Source: Candidatus Hermodarchaeota archaeon | Lineage (GTDB): Archaea > Asgardarchaeota > Hermodarchaeia > Hermodarchaeales > Hermodarchaeaceae | Direction: 5' to 3' | NCBI GenBank assembly: GCA_016840185.1 | Contig: JAEOSV010000158.1 | Coordinates: forward strand, 1-5,168 | DNA: 5,168 bases | Part shown: in pieces, positions 1 through 5,168 of the stretch | Position numbering within the stretch: position 1 is the stretch's first letter | Layout: every line of letters starts with the position of its first letter | Translations under genes and position numbers: made by a program | The notes under the pieces: model-generated | Databases searched by the model: none | The model's input: the letters and a program-made list of their open reading frames with translations, nothing else | What the model was told of the DNA's origin: nothing

Positions 1-2
1 AC

Positions 3-440
3 CTATTTCCTCTTATCCAAGATCATTTCACCTTAGAGATAGGATCAGAAGGCGGTTCAGCTAGTTTTGGACTAAACTGCTGCATTCGAACCGACTTAGC
101 GCCTTTGCCGGGGCTTGATGTTGTGTGTGACGCGACATTCCTTCCTTTCCGTGACCATGTTTTTGAGAGAACCTGGGCCGTTTACCTTATTCATCATGTC
201 CGTAACATCCGTGCCCTTGTATCTGAAGGATGTCGAGTCGCAGAGAAACTATTGGTTTTTGATTTCTTGCCGAATTCTTATATGCACTACTATTCTAAAA
301 TCTGGGATTGGTTCATTTTTGGGGAGAGTATCAAAGCAGTGAATTCCCAGATGCTGAGGGAAATTGATCCCAACTATCGCTCCTATAAACAATCACACCT
401 AGGTACAATTCTTTATGTCTTTGGACAAAACAAACACTGA
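3..440 (+). CDS. Class I SAM-dependent methyltransferase (methyltransf_11-like), 5'-truncated
   Basis: The frame is open from base 3 to the TGA at 438-440, so the visible 145 residues are the C-terminal part of a longer protein whose start lies left of the window. The nucleotide-binding glycine loop is visible as LEIGSEGGSAS (visible residues 11-21), the usual motif I of Rossmann-fold methyltransferases. It is followed by TD (30-31), then CDATFLPFRDHVFE (42-55), which matches the common 'D-A..LPF.D..F' segment of the methyltransferase type 11 family. YLIHHV (61-66) and an E-x-x-R-V helix leading to a VFDFLP strand (85-90) complete the pattern. The family transfers a methyl group from S-adenosylmethionine; the acceptor cannot be told from this fragment. 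The tail after residue 90 (YYSKIWDWFIFGES and onward) is aromatic-rich and probably forms the substrate lid. A TTG at 105 lies inside the conserved domain, so it is not the start. No functional link to the downstream genes is visible. Confidence 0.8.
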   Translation, partial: LFPLIQDHFTLEIGSEGGSASFGLNCCIRTDLAPLPGLDVVCDATFLPFRDHVFERTWAVYLIHHVRNIRALVSEGCRVAEKLLVFDFLPNSYMHYYSKIWDWFIFGESIKAVNSQMLREIDPNYRSYKQSHLGTILYVFGQNKH

Positions 441-448
441 TTCGCATC

Positions 449-478
449 TTGGAAAAACGTTAACCACTGTTTTTTCAA
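449..478 (+). terminator. Possible weak stem-loop terminator after the methyltransferase
   Basis: TTGGAAAAAC (449-458) can pair with GTTTTTTCAA (469-478) over ten positions, one of them a G-U wobble, around a ten-base loop. It begins nine bases after the methyltransferase stop, and the six-T run (470-475) sits in the 3' arm. The stem is very AT-rich and the T run is inside it rather than after it, so it is not a textbook intrinsic terminator. Position is the best argument for it. Confidence 0.3.
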
Positions 479-541
479 ACTCCTAAGAAACGGATATTCT
501 CCCCATGTCTACTAAGGAAATTATCGGTTTCTGCACTAATT

Positions 542-556
542 TGGAAGAATCTTCCA
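542..556. promoter_or_regulatory. Perfect 15-base palindrome, candidate operator
   Basis: TGGAAGAATCTTCCA is a perfect inverted repeat with 7-base arms around one central A. It lies 102 bases after the methyltransferase stop and 88 bases before the peptidase ATG, in otherwise featureless spacer. The one-base centre suits binding by a dimeric regulator better than an RNA hairpin. I recognise no regulator family for it and saw no second copy. Promoter elements nearby are not convincing: CTTAAAT at 582-588 could be a TATA-like box and TCGACA at 571-576 a poor -35, but neither has a good partner. Confidence 0.35.
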
Positions 557-631
557 CTGGATTTGAGTTCTCGACACTAGTCTTAAATCCAACATAGGCA
601 TCAAAACACCAAGTAACCGCCAATTATTGTC

Positions 632-638
632 AGGTGAA
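632..638 (+). promoter_or_regulatory. Ribosome binding site of the M42 peptidase
   Basis: AGGTGAA lies six bases before the ATG at 645 and matches the GGAGGTGA Shine-Dalgarno consensus. It decides the start: the in-frame TTG at 627 lies upstream of this site and has no comparable sequence in front of it. Confidence 0.7.
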
Positions 639-644
639 CTGGTC

Positions 645-1712
645 ATGTCAGATAAAGCTCTTAGAAGGACACTCTGCGAATTATCGGAGGCCATTGGGAT
701 TTCCGGGTTTGAAGCTGAAGCTCAAGCCATTATTCAAGAAGCAATTGAACCACTGGTGGATGAAGCCTGGATTGATCCATTGGGTAATCTACTCGCGATT
801 CGGAAGGGTAAACAGGATACACCACGGATACTTCTTGATGCGCATGTGGATGAAATCGGATTTATCGTGCGGTATATTCATGATAATGGATTCCTCCGGC
901 TCACACCCATTGGTGGGTGGGATCCCCGTATCCTTCCGGGGCACCGCGTTGTTATTCGACCTCATGGCACCAAACCTTCAGAACGTATTTTTGGAGTCAT
1001 TGGTGCTTCTCCTCCACACCTAACAACGATTAAACAGCGTGAAACTGTCATCGCTCTTGAGGATTTGTATGTGGATATTGGTGTCGCGTCTAGTGATGCT
1101 GTTGATGCACTGGGAATTCGTGTTGGGACTCCGATGACGGTGTGGCAACCTTTCATTGAGCTACCGGATGATTCGGTGTCTGGCAAAGCATTTGACGATC
1201 GCGTGGGATGTTTAATCATTATTGAAGTGTTGAAACGAATGGCTAAAGCAGGGGATCATAAATCCACACTGGTGATGAATTTCGCAGTTGGTGAAGAGGT
1301 TGGAGGTCGAGGTGCTCGGACCGGGGCATATACTTTGGAACCGGATGTGGCCTTAGCATTGGAATGTACCTCAGCGGGCGATATGCCAGGAATCCCCCAG
1401 CACAAGTCTCCTACAACTCTTGGAAAAGGCCCTGCGGTGACTGTGGCCGATCGAACGTTGATTGCTCATCCCCAAGTCCTTGCAACTCTTGAAAACGTTG
1501 CTGAGAAGGAGAAGATTCCTTTTCAGTACAAGCAGCCATTGGGTGGAGGAACAGATGGTGGCCCTATTTCGCAAAGTCGTAAAGGAGTTCCCACGGGTGT
1601 GGTTTCAGTTCCTTGTCGGTATATTCATTCAGCGATTTCGCTACTTCGGTTTAGTGACATTATGGCATCGATTGACCTCGTGTATGGATTTACACGGGCT
1701 TGGAAACCATAG
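645..1712 (+). CDS. M42 family metallopeptidase (glutamyl/leucyl aminopeptidase, FrvX/TET-like)
   Basis: This 355-residue protein has the usual length and motif order of the M42 family: co-catalytic two-metal aminopeptidases that form large, often dodecameric tetrahedral cytoplasmic particles and trim peptides from their N-terminus. Visible family residues are His67 in DAHVDEIGF, the bridging Asp184 in GKAFDDRVG, the Glu217-Glu218 pair in VGEEVGGRGA (catalytic base and metal ligand), Glu240 in ALECTSAGDMPG where many members have Asp, and His328 in PCRYIHS. The segment LGGGTDGGPIS (299-309) is also typical. The insertion between about residues 75 and 165 is the PDZ-like dimerisation domain of this family. 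No signal peptide is seen. The ATG at 645 is preferred over TTG 627 because of the AGGTGAA site. The stop is 13 bases before the next gene, suggesting a shared transcript. Exact substrate (acidic, hydrophobic or other N-terminal residue) cannot be read from the sequence; some family members were first described as endoglucanases, which is less likely. Confidence 0.93.
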   Translation: MSDKALRRTLCELSEAIGISGFEAEAQAIIQEAIEPLVDEAWIDPLGNLLAIRKGKQDTPRILLDAHVDEIGFIVRYIHDNGFLRLTPIGGWDPRILPGHRVVIRPHGTKPSERIFGVIGASPPHLTTIKQRETVIALEDLYVDIGVASSDAVDALGIRVGTPMTVWQPFIELPDDSVSGKAFDDRVGCLIIIEVLKRMAKAGDHKSTLVMNFAVGEEVGGRGARTGAYTLEPDVALALECTSAGDMPGIPQHKSPTTLGKGPAVTVADRTLIAHPQVLATLENVAEKEKIPFQYKQPLGGGTDGGPISQSRKGVPTGVVSVPCRYIHSAISLLRFSDIMASIDLVYGFTRAWKP

Positions 1713-1718
1713 GAGATG
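1711..1718 (+). promoter_or_regulatory. Ribosome binding site overlapping the peptidase stop codon
   Basis: AGGAGATG shares its first two bases with the TAG stop of the peptidase (1710-1712) and lies seven bases before the ATG at 1726. It supports this start and suggests that ribosomes finishing the peptidase can reinitiate here, so the two products would be made together. Confidence 0.65.
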
Positions 1719-1725
1719 TAATTGA

Positions 1726-2154
1726 ATGGACATTCCTACTGTTGAAGATTTACTGCGTGGAGAAAATAGCATCTTTCTAGCAACCTTGGAAGCCGACCAA
1801 CCGCGGGTTCGCCCAGTGACCCTTGTAGAAAATAACGGACAGCTCTTTGTTCTTACAGGCACTGCGGATGCAAAAGTATCACAGGTGAGAAAGAACGAGA
1901 AGGTGGAGGTTGTGCGTCTCATTCGCTTTGAAGAGGGAGGAGGGTACGTGCGATTTAGTGCGGTGGCGAAAATCATTGACGACCAAAAAATACGGACTCG
2001 AGTCGCCAAGGCAACATCGTTTTTTAACAAGTATTTTCAATCTGCAGATGATCCAAAGTTCACGTTACTTCACTTACATCCAAAGAAAATTGAATACATG
2101 AAACCCGGACAGATGTATCCTGACCCAGTTGAGAAACTTGAATTCATAAGTTAA
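1726..2154 (+). CDS. Pyridoxamine 5'-phosphate oxidase family protein (FMN-binding split barrel)
   Basis: This 142-residue protein has the size and motif pattern of the small split beta-barrel flavoproteins: IFLATLEADQPRVRPV (16-31) as the first two strands, with the RVRPV segment typical of the cofactor-contacting strand; QLFVLTGTADAKVSQVRKN (39-57) with the lysine-bearing 'K...Q.RKN' helix; YVRFSAVAKIIDD (74-86) as the central strands; and LLHLHPKKIEYMKPG (114-128), the usual 'L.P..IEYM.PG' ending. Proteins of this type bind FMN, and some relatives bind F420, as dimers with the cofactor at the interface. Substrates are mostly unknown, and true PdxH oxidases are longer (about 200 residues), so vitamin B6 synthesis should not be assumed. 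It is probably cytoplasmic, with no signal or membrane segment. It lies 13 bases behind the peptidase with a good Shine-Dalgarno, so an operon is likely, but the reason for the pairing is not evident. FMN versus F420 cannot be decided here. Confidence 0.87.
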   Translation: MDIPTVEDLLRGENSIFLATLEADQPRVRPVTLVENNGQLFVLTGTADAKVSQVRKNEKVEVVRLIRFEEGGGYVRFSAVAKIIDDQKIRTRVAKATSFFNKYFQSADDPKFTLLHLHPKKIEYMKPGQMYPDPVEKLEFIS

Positions 2155-2155
2155 G

Positions 2156-2192
2156 CCTTGAATTTTGAAGGGCAGGGGAACTTATTTCAAGG
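2156..2192 (+). repeat. Wide inverted repeat just after the flavin-type gene
   Basis: CCTTGAA (2156-2162) is repeated in inverted form as TTCAAGG (2186-2192), one base after the TAA stop. The 23-base loop and the absence of a following T run argue against a classical terminator. It could be a chance repeat or a weak transcript-end structure. Confidence 0.2.
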
Positions 2193-2199
2193 TGAGTAG

Positions 2200-2225
2200 G
2201 TACTGTTCTGTAGTTGGGACAGTAC
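2200..2225 (+). promoter_or_regulatory. Hairpin in the glycosidase leader, candidate operator or RNA structure
   Basis: GTACTGT (2200-2206) and ACAGTAC (2219-2225) are perfect inverted repeats. Adding C-G and two G-U pairs extends the stem to ten pairs around a six-base loop (2210-2215). It lies 54 bases before the glycosidase ATG. No T run follows, so termination is unlikely. The dyad could be an operator for a sugar-responsive regulator or a structure in the mRNA leader. No matching regulator gene is in the window. Confidence 0.35.
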
Positions 2226-2236
2226 GCGGTTTATCG

Positions 2237-2254
2237 GGTTCAGGTGAATGAACC
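2237..2254 (+). promoter_or_regulatory. Second inverted repeat with a Shine-Dalgarno-like loop
   Basis: GGTTCA (2237-2242) pairs with TGAACC (2249-2254) around the loop GGTGAA (2243-2248). It begins 11 bases after the first hairpin and ends 25 bases before the glycosidase start. The loop resembles the ribosome binding sites of this window, but the ATG at 2248 directly behind it is too close to be used. The spacer 2155-2279 is otherwise unassigned; TTTATC at 2230-2235 is TATA-like but too weak to call a promoter. Confidence 0.25.
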
Positions 2255-2265
2255 GGTGTGGGTAC

Positions 2266-2270
2266 GGTGA
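2266..2270 (+). promoter_or_regulatory. Ribosome binding site of the glycosidase
   Basis: GGTGA lies nine bases before the ATG at 2280, a little far but acceptable. An in-frame TGA at 2268-2270 closes the frame upstream and no ATG, GTG or TTG lies between, so 2280 is the only sensible start. Confidence 0.5.
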
Positions 2271-2279
2271 CGTAGTGCG

Positions 2280-4439
2280 ATGGAGCAGAACAGTATTGGT
2301 TCTGAGGCAACGAGTCTGGTCCTTCAGCCTTCGCTAAAACTTGAAGAGAACGTCGTTAAAGTGGAAGGCGAAGAATTCCCGCTCTATAGTGGCTCAGTGG
2401 ACTATTGGCGAATCCCTTCAGAGAAATGGGGTGAAATCCTTGAACGGATTGTCGGAATTGGGTTTCGTGTGATCTCCATTTCGATCCCATGGAATGTCCA
2501 TGAGGTCGCAAGTGACCTCTTTGATTTTGGCACCACTGATAAAAAACGAGACGTTGAAGGATTTCTCACGCTATGTCGAGAAAAAGGACTTTTTGTTATT
2601 GTTCGTCCCGGACCTTGTATCAATGCCGAATTGAACTATTATGGTTTCCCCAAACGTGTTCTCTATGACCCTGAAGTTCAAGCACTAAGTGCCTATGGGA
2701 CACGCGTGATTGTACCTGCCACACCGAATCCATTCCCCATGCCTAGTTATGCGAGCGAAAAATTCTATGAAGAGATTTCCAAATTCTTTGATGTCATCTG
2801 TCCCATAATTGCGCGACATCTTGCTCCTGGAGGCCCGGTTATCGGTGTACAGGTTGATAATGATTTACCGCGAGTTTTCATGAATGGACCCTTTAGTGCA
2901 GATTACTCATCCCATGCCGTTCGATGGTATCATGAATTCCTTACGAGCAAGTATCCTTCAATTGGAGGGTTGAATCGTGCCTATCGGACGCGATATGGCG
3001 AGTTCACTGAGATTGAACCCCCTCGCGCTCTCGCCACCACCGAACGAGAAGCCCTGCCGCGATATCTTGATTGGATGGAATATCAGGAATACTATGTTGG
3101 ACTAGCCCTCAGTGTCATTGCGAGCTTATTGTGGTCAAGAGGAGTTCGTGGAATTCTCACATCACACAGCACTCGCACCTCCTTCCCCACTTTACCCCTC
3201 AATGTTGGGCGTACAGAAAGAGAACTTGATTTCCAGGGTGTTGGACTCTACCTTGGACGATCCCACTATGACCTGATTCGTCGAAGCGCCTTATACCTAA
3301 GCACCGTGAGTAACCTACCGTACATATCAGAGGGTGGAATGGGAACCTGGCCTTGGGGTCCTGGACTCCAATTTGAAGACCAACAATTTGCCTTGTTAGT
3401 CGCTATGATGTATGGTTTTCGCGGATTCAATGCCCATATGCTTGTAGAACGAAATCGATGGCTTGGAAGCCCAATCGCCCAAAACGGAATTGTTGATGAT
3501 ACCCAGTCTGCATTTCTTAAACGGATTCTAGAGATCTTGAAAGAAGTTGAGTTTCATTCATTACAACGTAATGTCCCTGTTTTGTTACTTCGAAACTTTG
3601 AGTATGAACGCCTTCACGGAATGTGTAGTAATTCCAACTGGCTGACTCATTTGCTCGGAATCCCAGACGACTTGCTGTTGAGTAACCGCACCTTCAGTTA
3701 TACCGAAACGATTCAAAAATCCTATCCAGCTCTTTGGGGGGCGTTCTATTGGGGATTGACCCGATCAAAGATTCCCTTTGCTATCGGGGATACAGGCATG
3801 GACCAACCTGCCTTAAACCGTTACCATGCAATCGTCATTCCCAGCTTTGATTTCATGTCAGATGAACTTCAATCCAAGATAGTTGATTTTGTGGATCGAG
3901 GAGGGTCCGCCATTCTTGGACCCGAACTGCCCTACTTAGGAACCGATATGCGACGTTGTACAACAATCGCAGAAAGAGCCGGAATTCAACCTACGACAAC
4001 ACGTCGACCAATTGTTGGACTTCATGATCCCTTTTCTCTCACTGAAAACAAAGTTCGTGTCGGAAACAAAGTTGCTGGTGGAATAGCAACATTGGGAAAG
4101 GGGAAGGTCGTTTATTTGGGAATAACCCTACCTCCCACTTCAAATCGAGACGATGCATTTGAAGCGGAAACTGTTATTACAAAATCACTCAAGCATCTGA
4201 AACTGCCCGTTGTGGGGGATGACAAGAATCCTGCCGTTGATGAGATCTATTGGGGGGTTCGAGCGCCGAAGGTAATCTTTCAAGTGAATGCAACCAATCA
4301 ACCACAATCAGTTACCTTGAAGGTGGCTAAACGAGCTGTCGTTCGTAATCTGTGGACTGGGGAGCAATTACCTCAAAAAGGTCCTCAGGAAATTGAATTG
4401 AATGCTCATGATTTACGGATATTTGAGGTGGTTCGATGA
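2280..4439 (+). CDS. GH35-like glycoside hydrolase with GH42-type rear domains (beta-galactosidase / exo-beta-glucosaminidase-like)
   Basis: This is a 719-residue cytoplasmic protein without a signal peptide. Residues about 33-400 form a clan GH-A TIM barrel that follows the GH35 pattern: LYSGSVDYWRIPSEKW (35-50), ISIPWNVHEV (67-76), VIVRPGPCINAELNYYGFP (106-124) and GGPVIGVQVDND (184-195), where GH35 normally reads VENEYG with the second Glu as acid/base. PYISEGGMGTWPWG (347-360) supplies the probable nucleophile Glu351. Residues about 430-620 look like the Rossmann-like trimerisation domain of GH42 (VPVLLLRN; HAIVIPSFDFMSDELQSKI; GGSAILGPELP). Residues about 655-719 form a small C-terminal beta domain ending in DLRIFEVVR. 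This order and the nucleophile position recall archaeal GlmA-type exo-beta-D-glucosaminidases of GH35, which act on chitosan oligosaccharides. Beta-galactosidase is the other likely activity. The oddity is Asp195 in place of the acid/base Glu, so activity itself is uncertain. It is translationally coupled to the next gene. Confidence 0.85.
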   Translation: MEQNSIGSEATSLVLQPSLKLEENVVKVEGEEFPLYSGSVDYWRIPSEKWGEILERIVGIGFRVISISIPWNVHEVASDLFDFGTTDKKRDVEGFLTLCREKGLFVIVRPGPCINAELNYYGFPKRVLYDPEVQALSAYGTRVIVPATPNPFPMPSYASEKFYEEISKFFDVICPIIARHLAPGGPVIGVQVDNDLPRVFMNGPFSADYSSHAVRWYHEFLTSKYPSIGGLNRAYRTRYGEFTEIEPPRALATTEREALPRYLDWMEYQEYYVGLALSVIASLLWSRGVRGILTSHSTRTSFPTLPLNVGRTERELDFQGVGLYLGRSHYDLIRRSALYLSTVSNLPYISEGGMGTWPWGPGLQFEDQQFALLVAMMYGFRGFNAHMLVERNRWLGSPIAQNGIVDDTQSAFLKRILEILKEVEFHSLQRNVPVLLLRNFEYERLHGMCSNSNWLTHLLGIPDDLLLSNRTFSYTETIQKSYPALWGAFYWGLTRSKIPFAIGDTGMDQPALNRYHAIVIPSFDFMSDELQSKIVDFVDRGGSAILGPELPYLGTDMRRCTTIAERAGIQPTTTRRPIVGLHDPFSLTENKVRVGNKVAGGIATLGKGKVVYLGITLPPTSNRDDAFEAETVITKSLKHLKLPVVGDDKNPAVDEIYWGVRAPKVIFQVNATNQPQSVTLKVAKRAVVRNLWTGEQLPQKGPQEIELNAHDLRIFEVVR
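4425..4430 (+). promoter_or_regulatory. Ribosome binding site inside the glycosidase end
   Basis: GAGGTG lies five bases before the ATG at 4436 and inside the last codons of the glycosidase. It is a strong Shine-Dalgarno match and supports a real downstream gene starting at the ATGA overlap. Confidence 0.65.
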
Positions 4440-5168
4440 GACGACTCAGTGAAGACTATGAGTTTTCAAATGTGGAATCGTCCCATTGGTTCAACCTGAT
4501 ATCCACATTGCCCCAATTTGCAGGCAAACGAGGAATACTTTTCCTTCTTTACCAAGGTGCCGAAATCATTCATGCCTATCATTCATTACAAGGTTCGCGA
4601 CAAGATCTCACTGGTCCATTTTCAACACCGGGAATTGCGGTTCAACAAATGCAGCAGCGTGAAGACGTTGACGCGGTGTTCATGATTGAACAGGGTTTGA
4701 TTGTATACCTGATGGCAAAAATGCAAGCGGCTTTCACTCCGGAAATGGATATCTTCCAATACCTGGAGCTAGCTCAATCAGCGATGGAAGAAGAATTCGG
4801 CAGACGGTTCTACGTCTGGCCTAAACAATTCTGGGACAAGGGGTTATTCTCGCTTTTCCACCGGATTCAGACAGCCCTCGGGGAGTTACCCTCAGATTAT
4901 GTCTGCGTTTTTACGATTTTTGAAGAAAATACCATCTGGGCTAGTCTCATCATTCAAGGCATTGATGGTCAAATTCGCCGGATAACAACAACCAAAGTCT
5001 TAGAACCTCTGGGATTCGTTATTGATGAATGGCAAACCGATTATGGAAGAATCTTGGAAGTAGTCGCTCAGAAAATTGGGTCACCTACCATCGGGTTTTT
5101 CACTGATGATGAAACACTTCGGTTTCTCATGCGCAGTGAAGCCCCCCTCGAATTTATCAAGCAGGCTC
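4436..5168 (+). CDS. Unrecognised protein coupled to the glycosidase, 3'-truncated
   Basis: An open frame of 244 codons starts at an ATG that overlaps the glycosidase stop (ATGA) and continues without a stop to the window edge, so the C-terminus is missing. I do not recognise the family. It has no signal peptide and no convincing transmembrane helix. After a polar N-terminus (1-30) comes a hydrophobic strand GILFLLYQGAEIIHAYHSLQG (33-53, alternating with a charged turn), then VDAVFMIEQGLIVYLMAKM (78-96), an acidic helix around AQSAMEEEFGRRF (113-125), and a tryptophan-bearing stretch YVWPKQFW (126-133). The second half again opens with a strand-turn-strand, YVCVFTIFEENTIWASLIIQG (155-175), followed by DGQIRRITT (177-185) and IGFFTDD (219-225). 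The two halves could be related alpha/beta modules, but this is inference. Cotranscription and overlap suggest a role linked to the glycosidase; no catalytic or metal-binding motif is apparent. Confidence 0.75.
   Translation, partial: MRRLSEDYEFSNVESSHWFNLISTLPQFAGKRGILFLLYQGAEIIHAYHSLQGSRQDLTGPFSTPGIAVQQMQQREDVDAVFMIEQGLIVYLMAKMQAAFTPEMDIFQYLELAQSAMEEEFGRRFYVWPKQFWDKGLFSLFHRIQTALGELPSDYVCVFTIFEENTIWASLIIQGIDGQIRRITTTKVLEPLGFVIDEWQTDYGRILEVVAQKIGSPTIGFFTDDETLRFLMRSEAPLEFIKQA

Noticed and set aside
105..440. Complete small gene starting at TTG 105
   Set aside because: The frame is open to the window edge and the SAM-binding motif lies upstream of 105, so this is the tail of a truncated methyltransferase.
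571..598. Sigma-70-like promoter (TCGACA with CATAGG) or archaeal TATA box (CTTAAAT) before the peptidase
   Set aside because: The -10 candidate is poor, and a lone TATA-like heptamer is expected by chance in AT-rich spacer. The domain of the organism is also unknown.
627..644. Upstream TTG start for the M42 peptidase, adding six residues
   Set aside because: It lies before the AGGTGAA ribosome binding site, and the ATG at 645 has correct spacing. The extra residues match nothing in the family.
1641..2030. 129-codon minus-strand frame across the peptidase end and the flavin-type gene
   Set aside because: It is antisense to two well-supported genes and its translation has no recognisable domain. 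The other minus-strand frames (962-1219, 1371-1574, 2402-2623) fail for the same reason.
1726..2154. Assignment as PdxH, the vitamin B6 oxidase
   Set aside because: The protein is about 60 residues shorter than PdxH and follows the general split-barrel family ending (IEYMKPG), so a specific B6 role is unsupported.
2248..2337. 29-codon leader frame starting at ATG 2248, overlapping the glycosidase start
   Set aside because: The AGGTGA in front abuts the ATG with no spacing, and the peptide is arginine-rich without a pattern; most likely chance.

Overview
The window holds five plus-strand protein-coding regions. The first is cut by the left edge and the last by the right edge. The organism cannot be named from this sequence. 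Base composition is balanced to slightly AT-rich by eye, arginine is mostly CGN rather than AGA/AGG, and the start sites carry GGAGGTG-like Shine-Dalgarno sequences. The M42 peptidase and the GH35-like glycosidase both have relatives in archaea and in several bacterial phyla. An uncultivated or environmental prokaryote is plausible, but even its domain is open.

Layout. 3-440: C-terminal part of a class I SAM-dependent methyltransferase, followed by a weak AT-rich stem-loop (449-478). 441-644: a 204-base spacer with a perfect 15-base palindrome (542-556). 645-1712: an M42-family cobalt/zinc aminopeptidase. 1726-2154: a small split-barrel flavin (or deazaflavin)-binding protein of the pyridoxamine 5'-phosphate oxidase family, 13 bases downstream and very probably co-transcribed. 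2155-2279: a 125-base spacer with two consecutive inverted repeats. 2280-4439: a 719-residue cytoplasmic glycoside hydrolase. Its front half is GH35-like and its back half resembles the GH42 trimerisation and C-terminal beta domains, an arrangement reminiscent of archaeal exo-beta-D-glucosaminidases. 4436-5168: an unrecognised protein whose ATG overlaps the glycosidase stop (ATGA) and which runs off the window.

There appear to be two transcription units: peptidase plus flavin-type protein, and glycosidase plus unknown protein. The genes do not form a pathway I can name. The peptidase and the glycosidase are both intracellular degradative enzymes, of peptides and of oligosaccharides. The most notable points are an Asp-Asn-Asp triad where the glycosidase should have its Glu acid/base, and the uncharacterised protein translationally coupled to it. 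I saw no mobile elements, CRISPR arrays or RNA genes.
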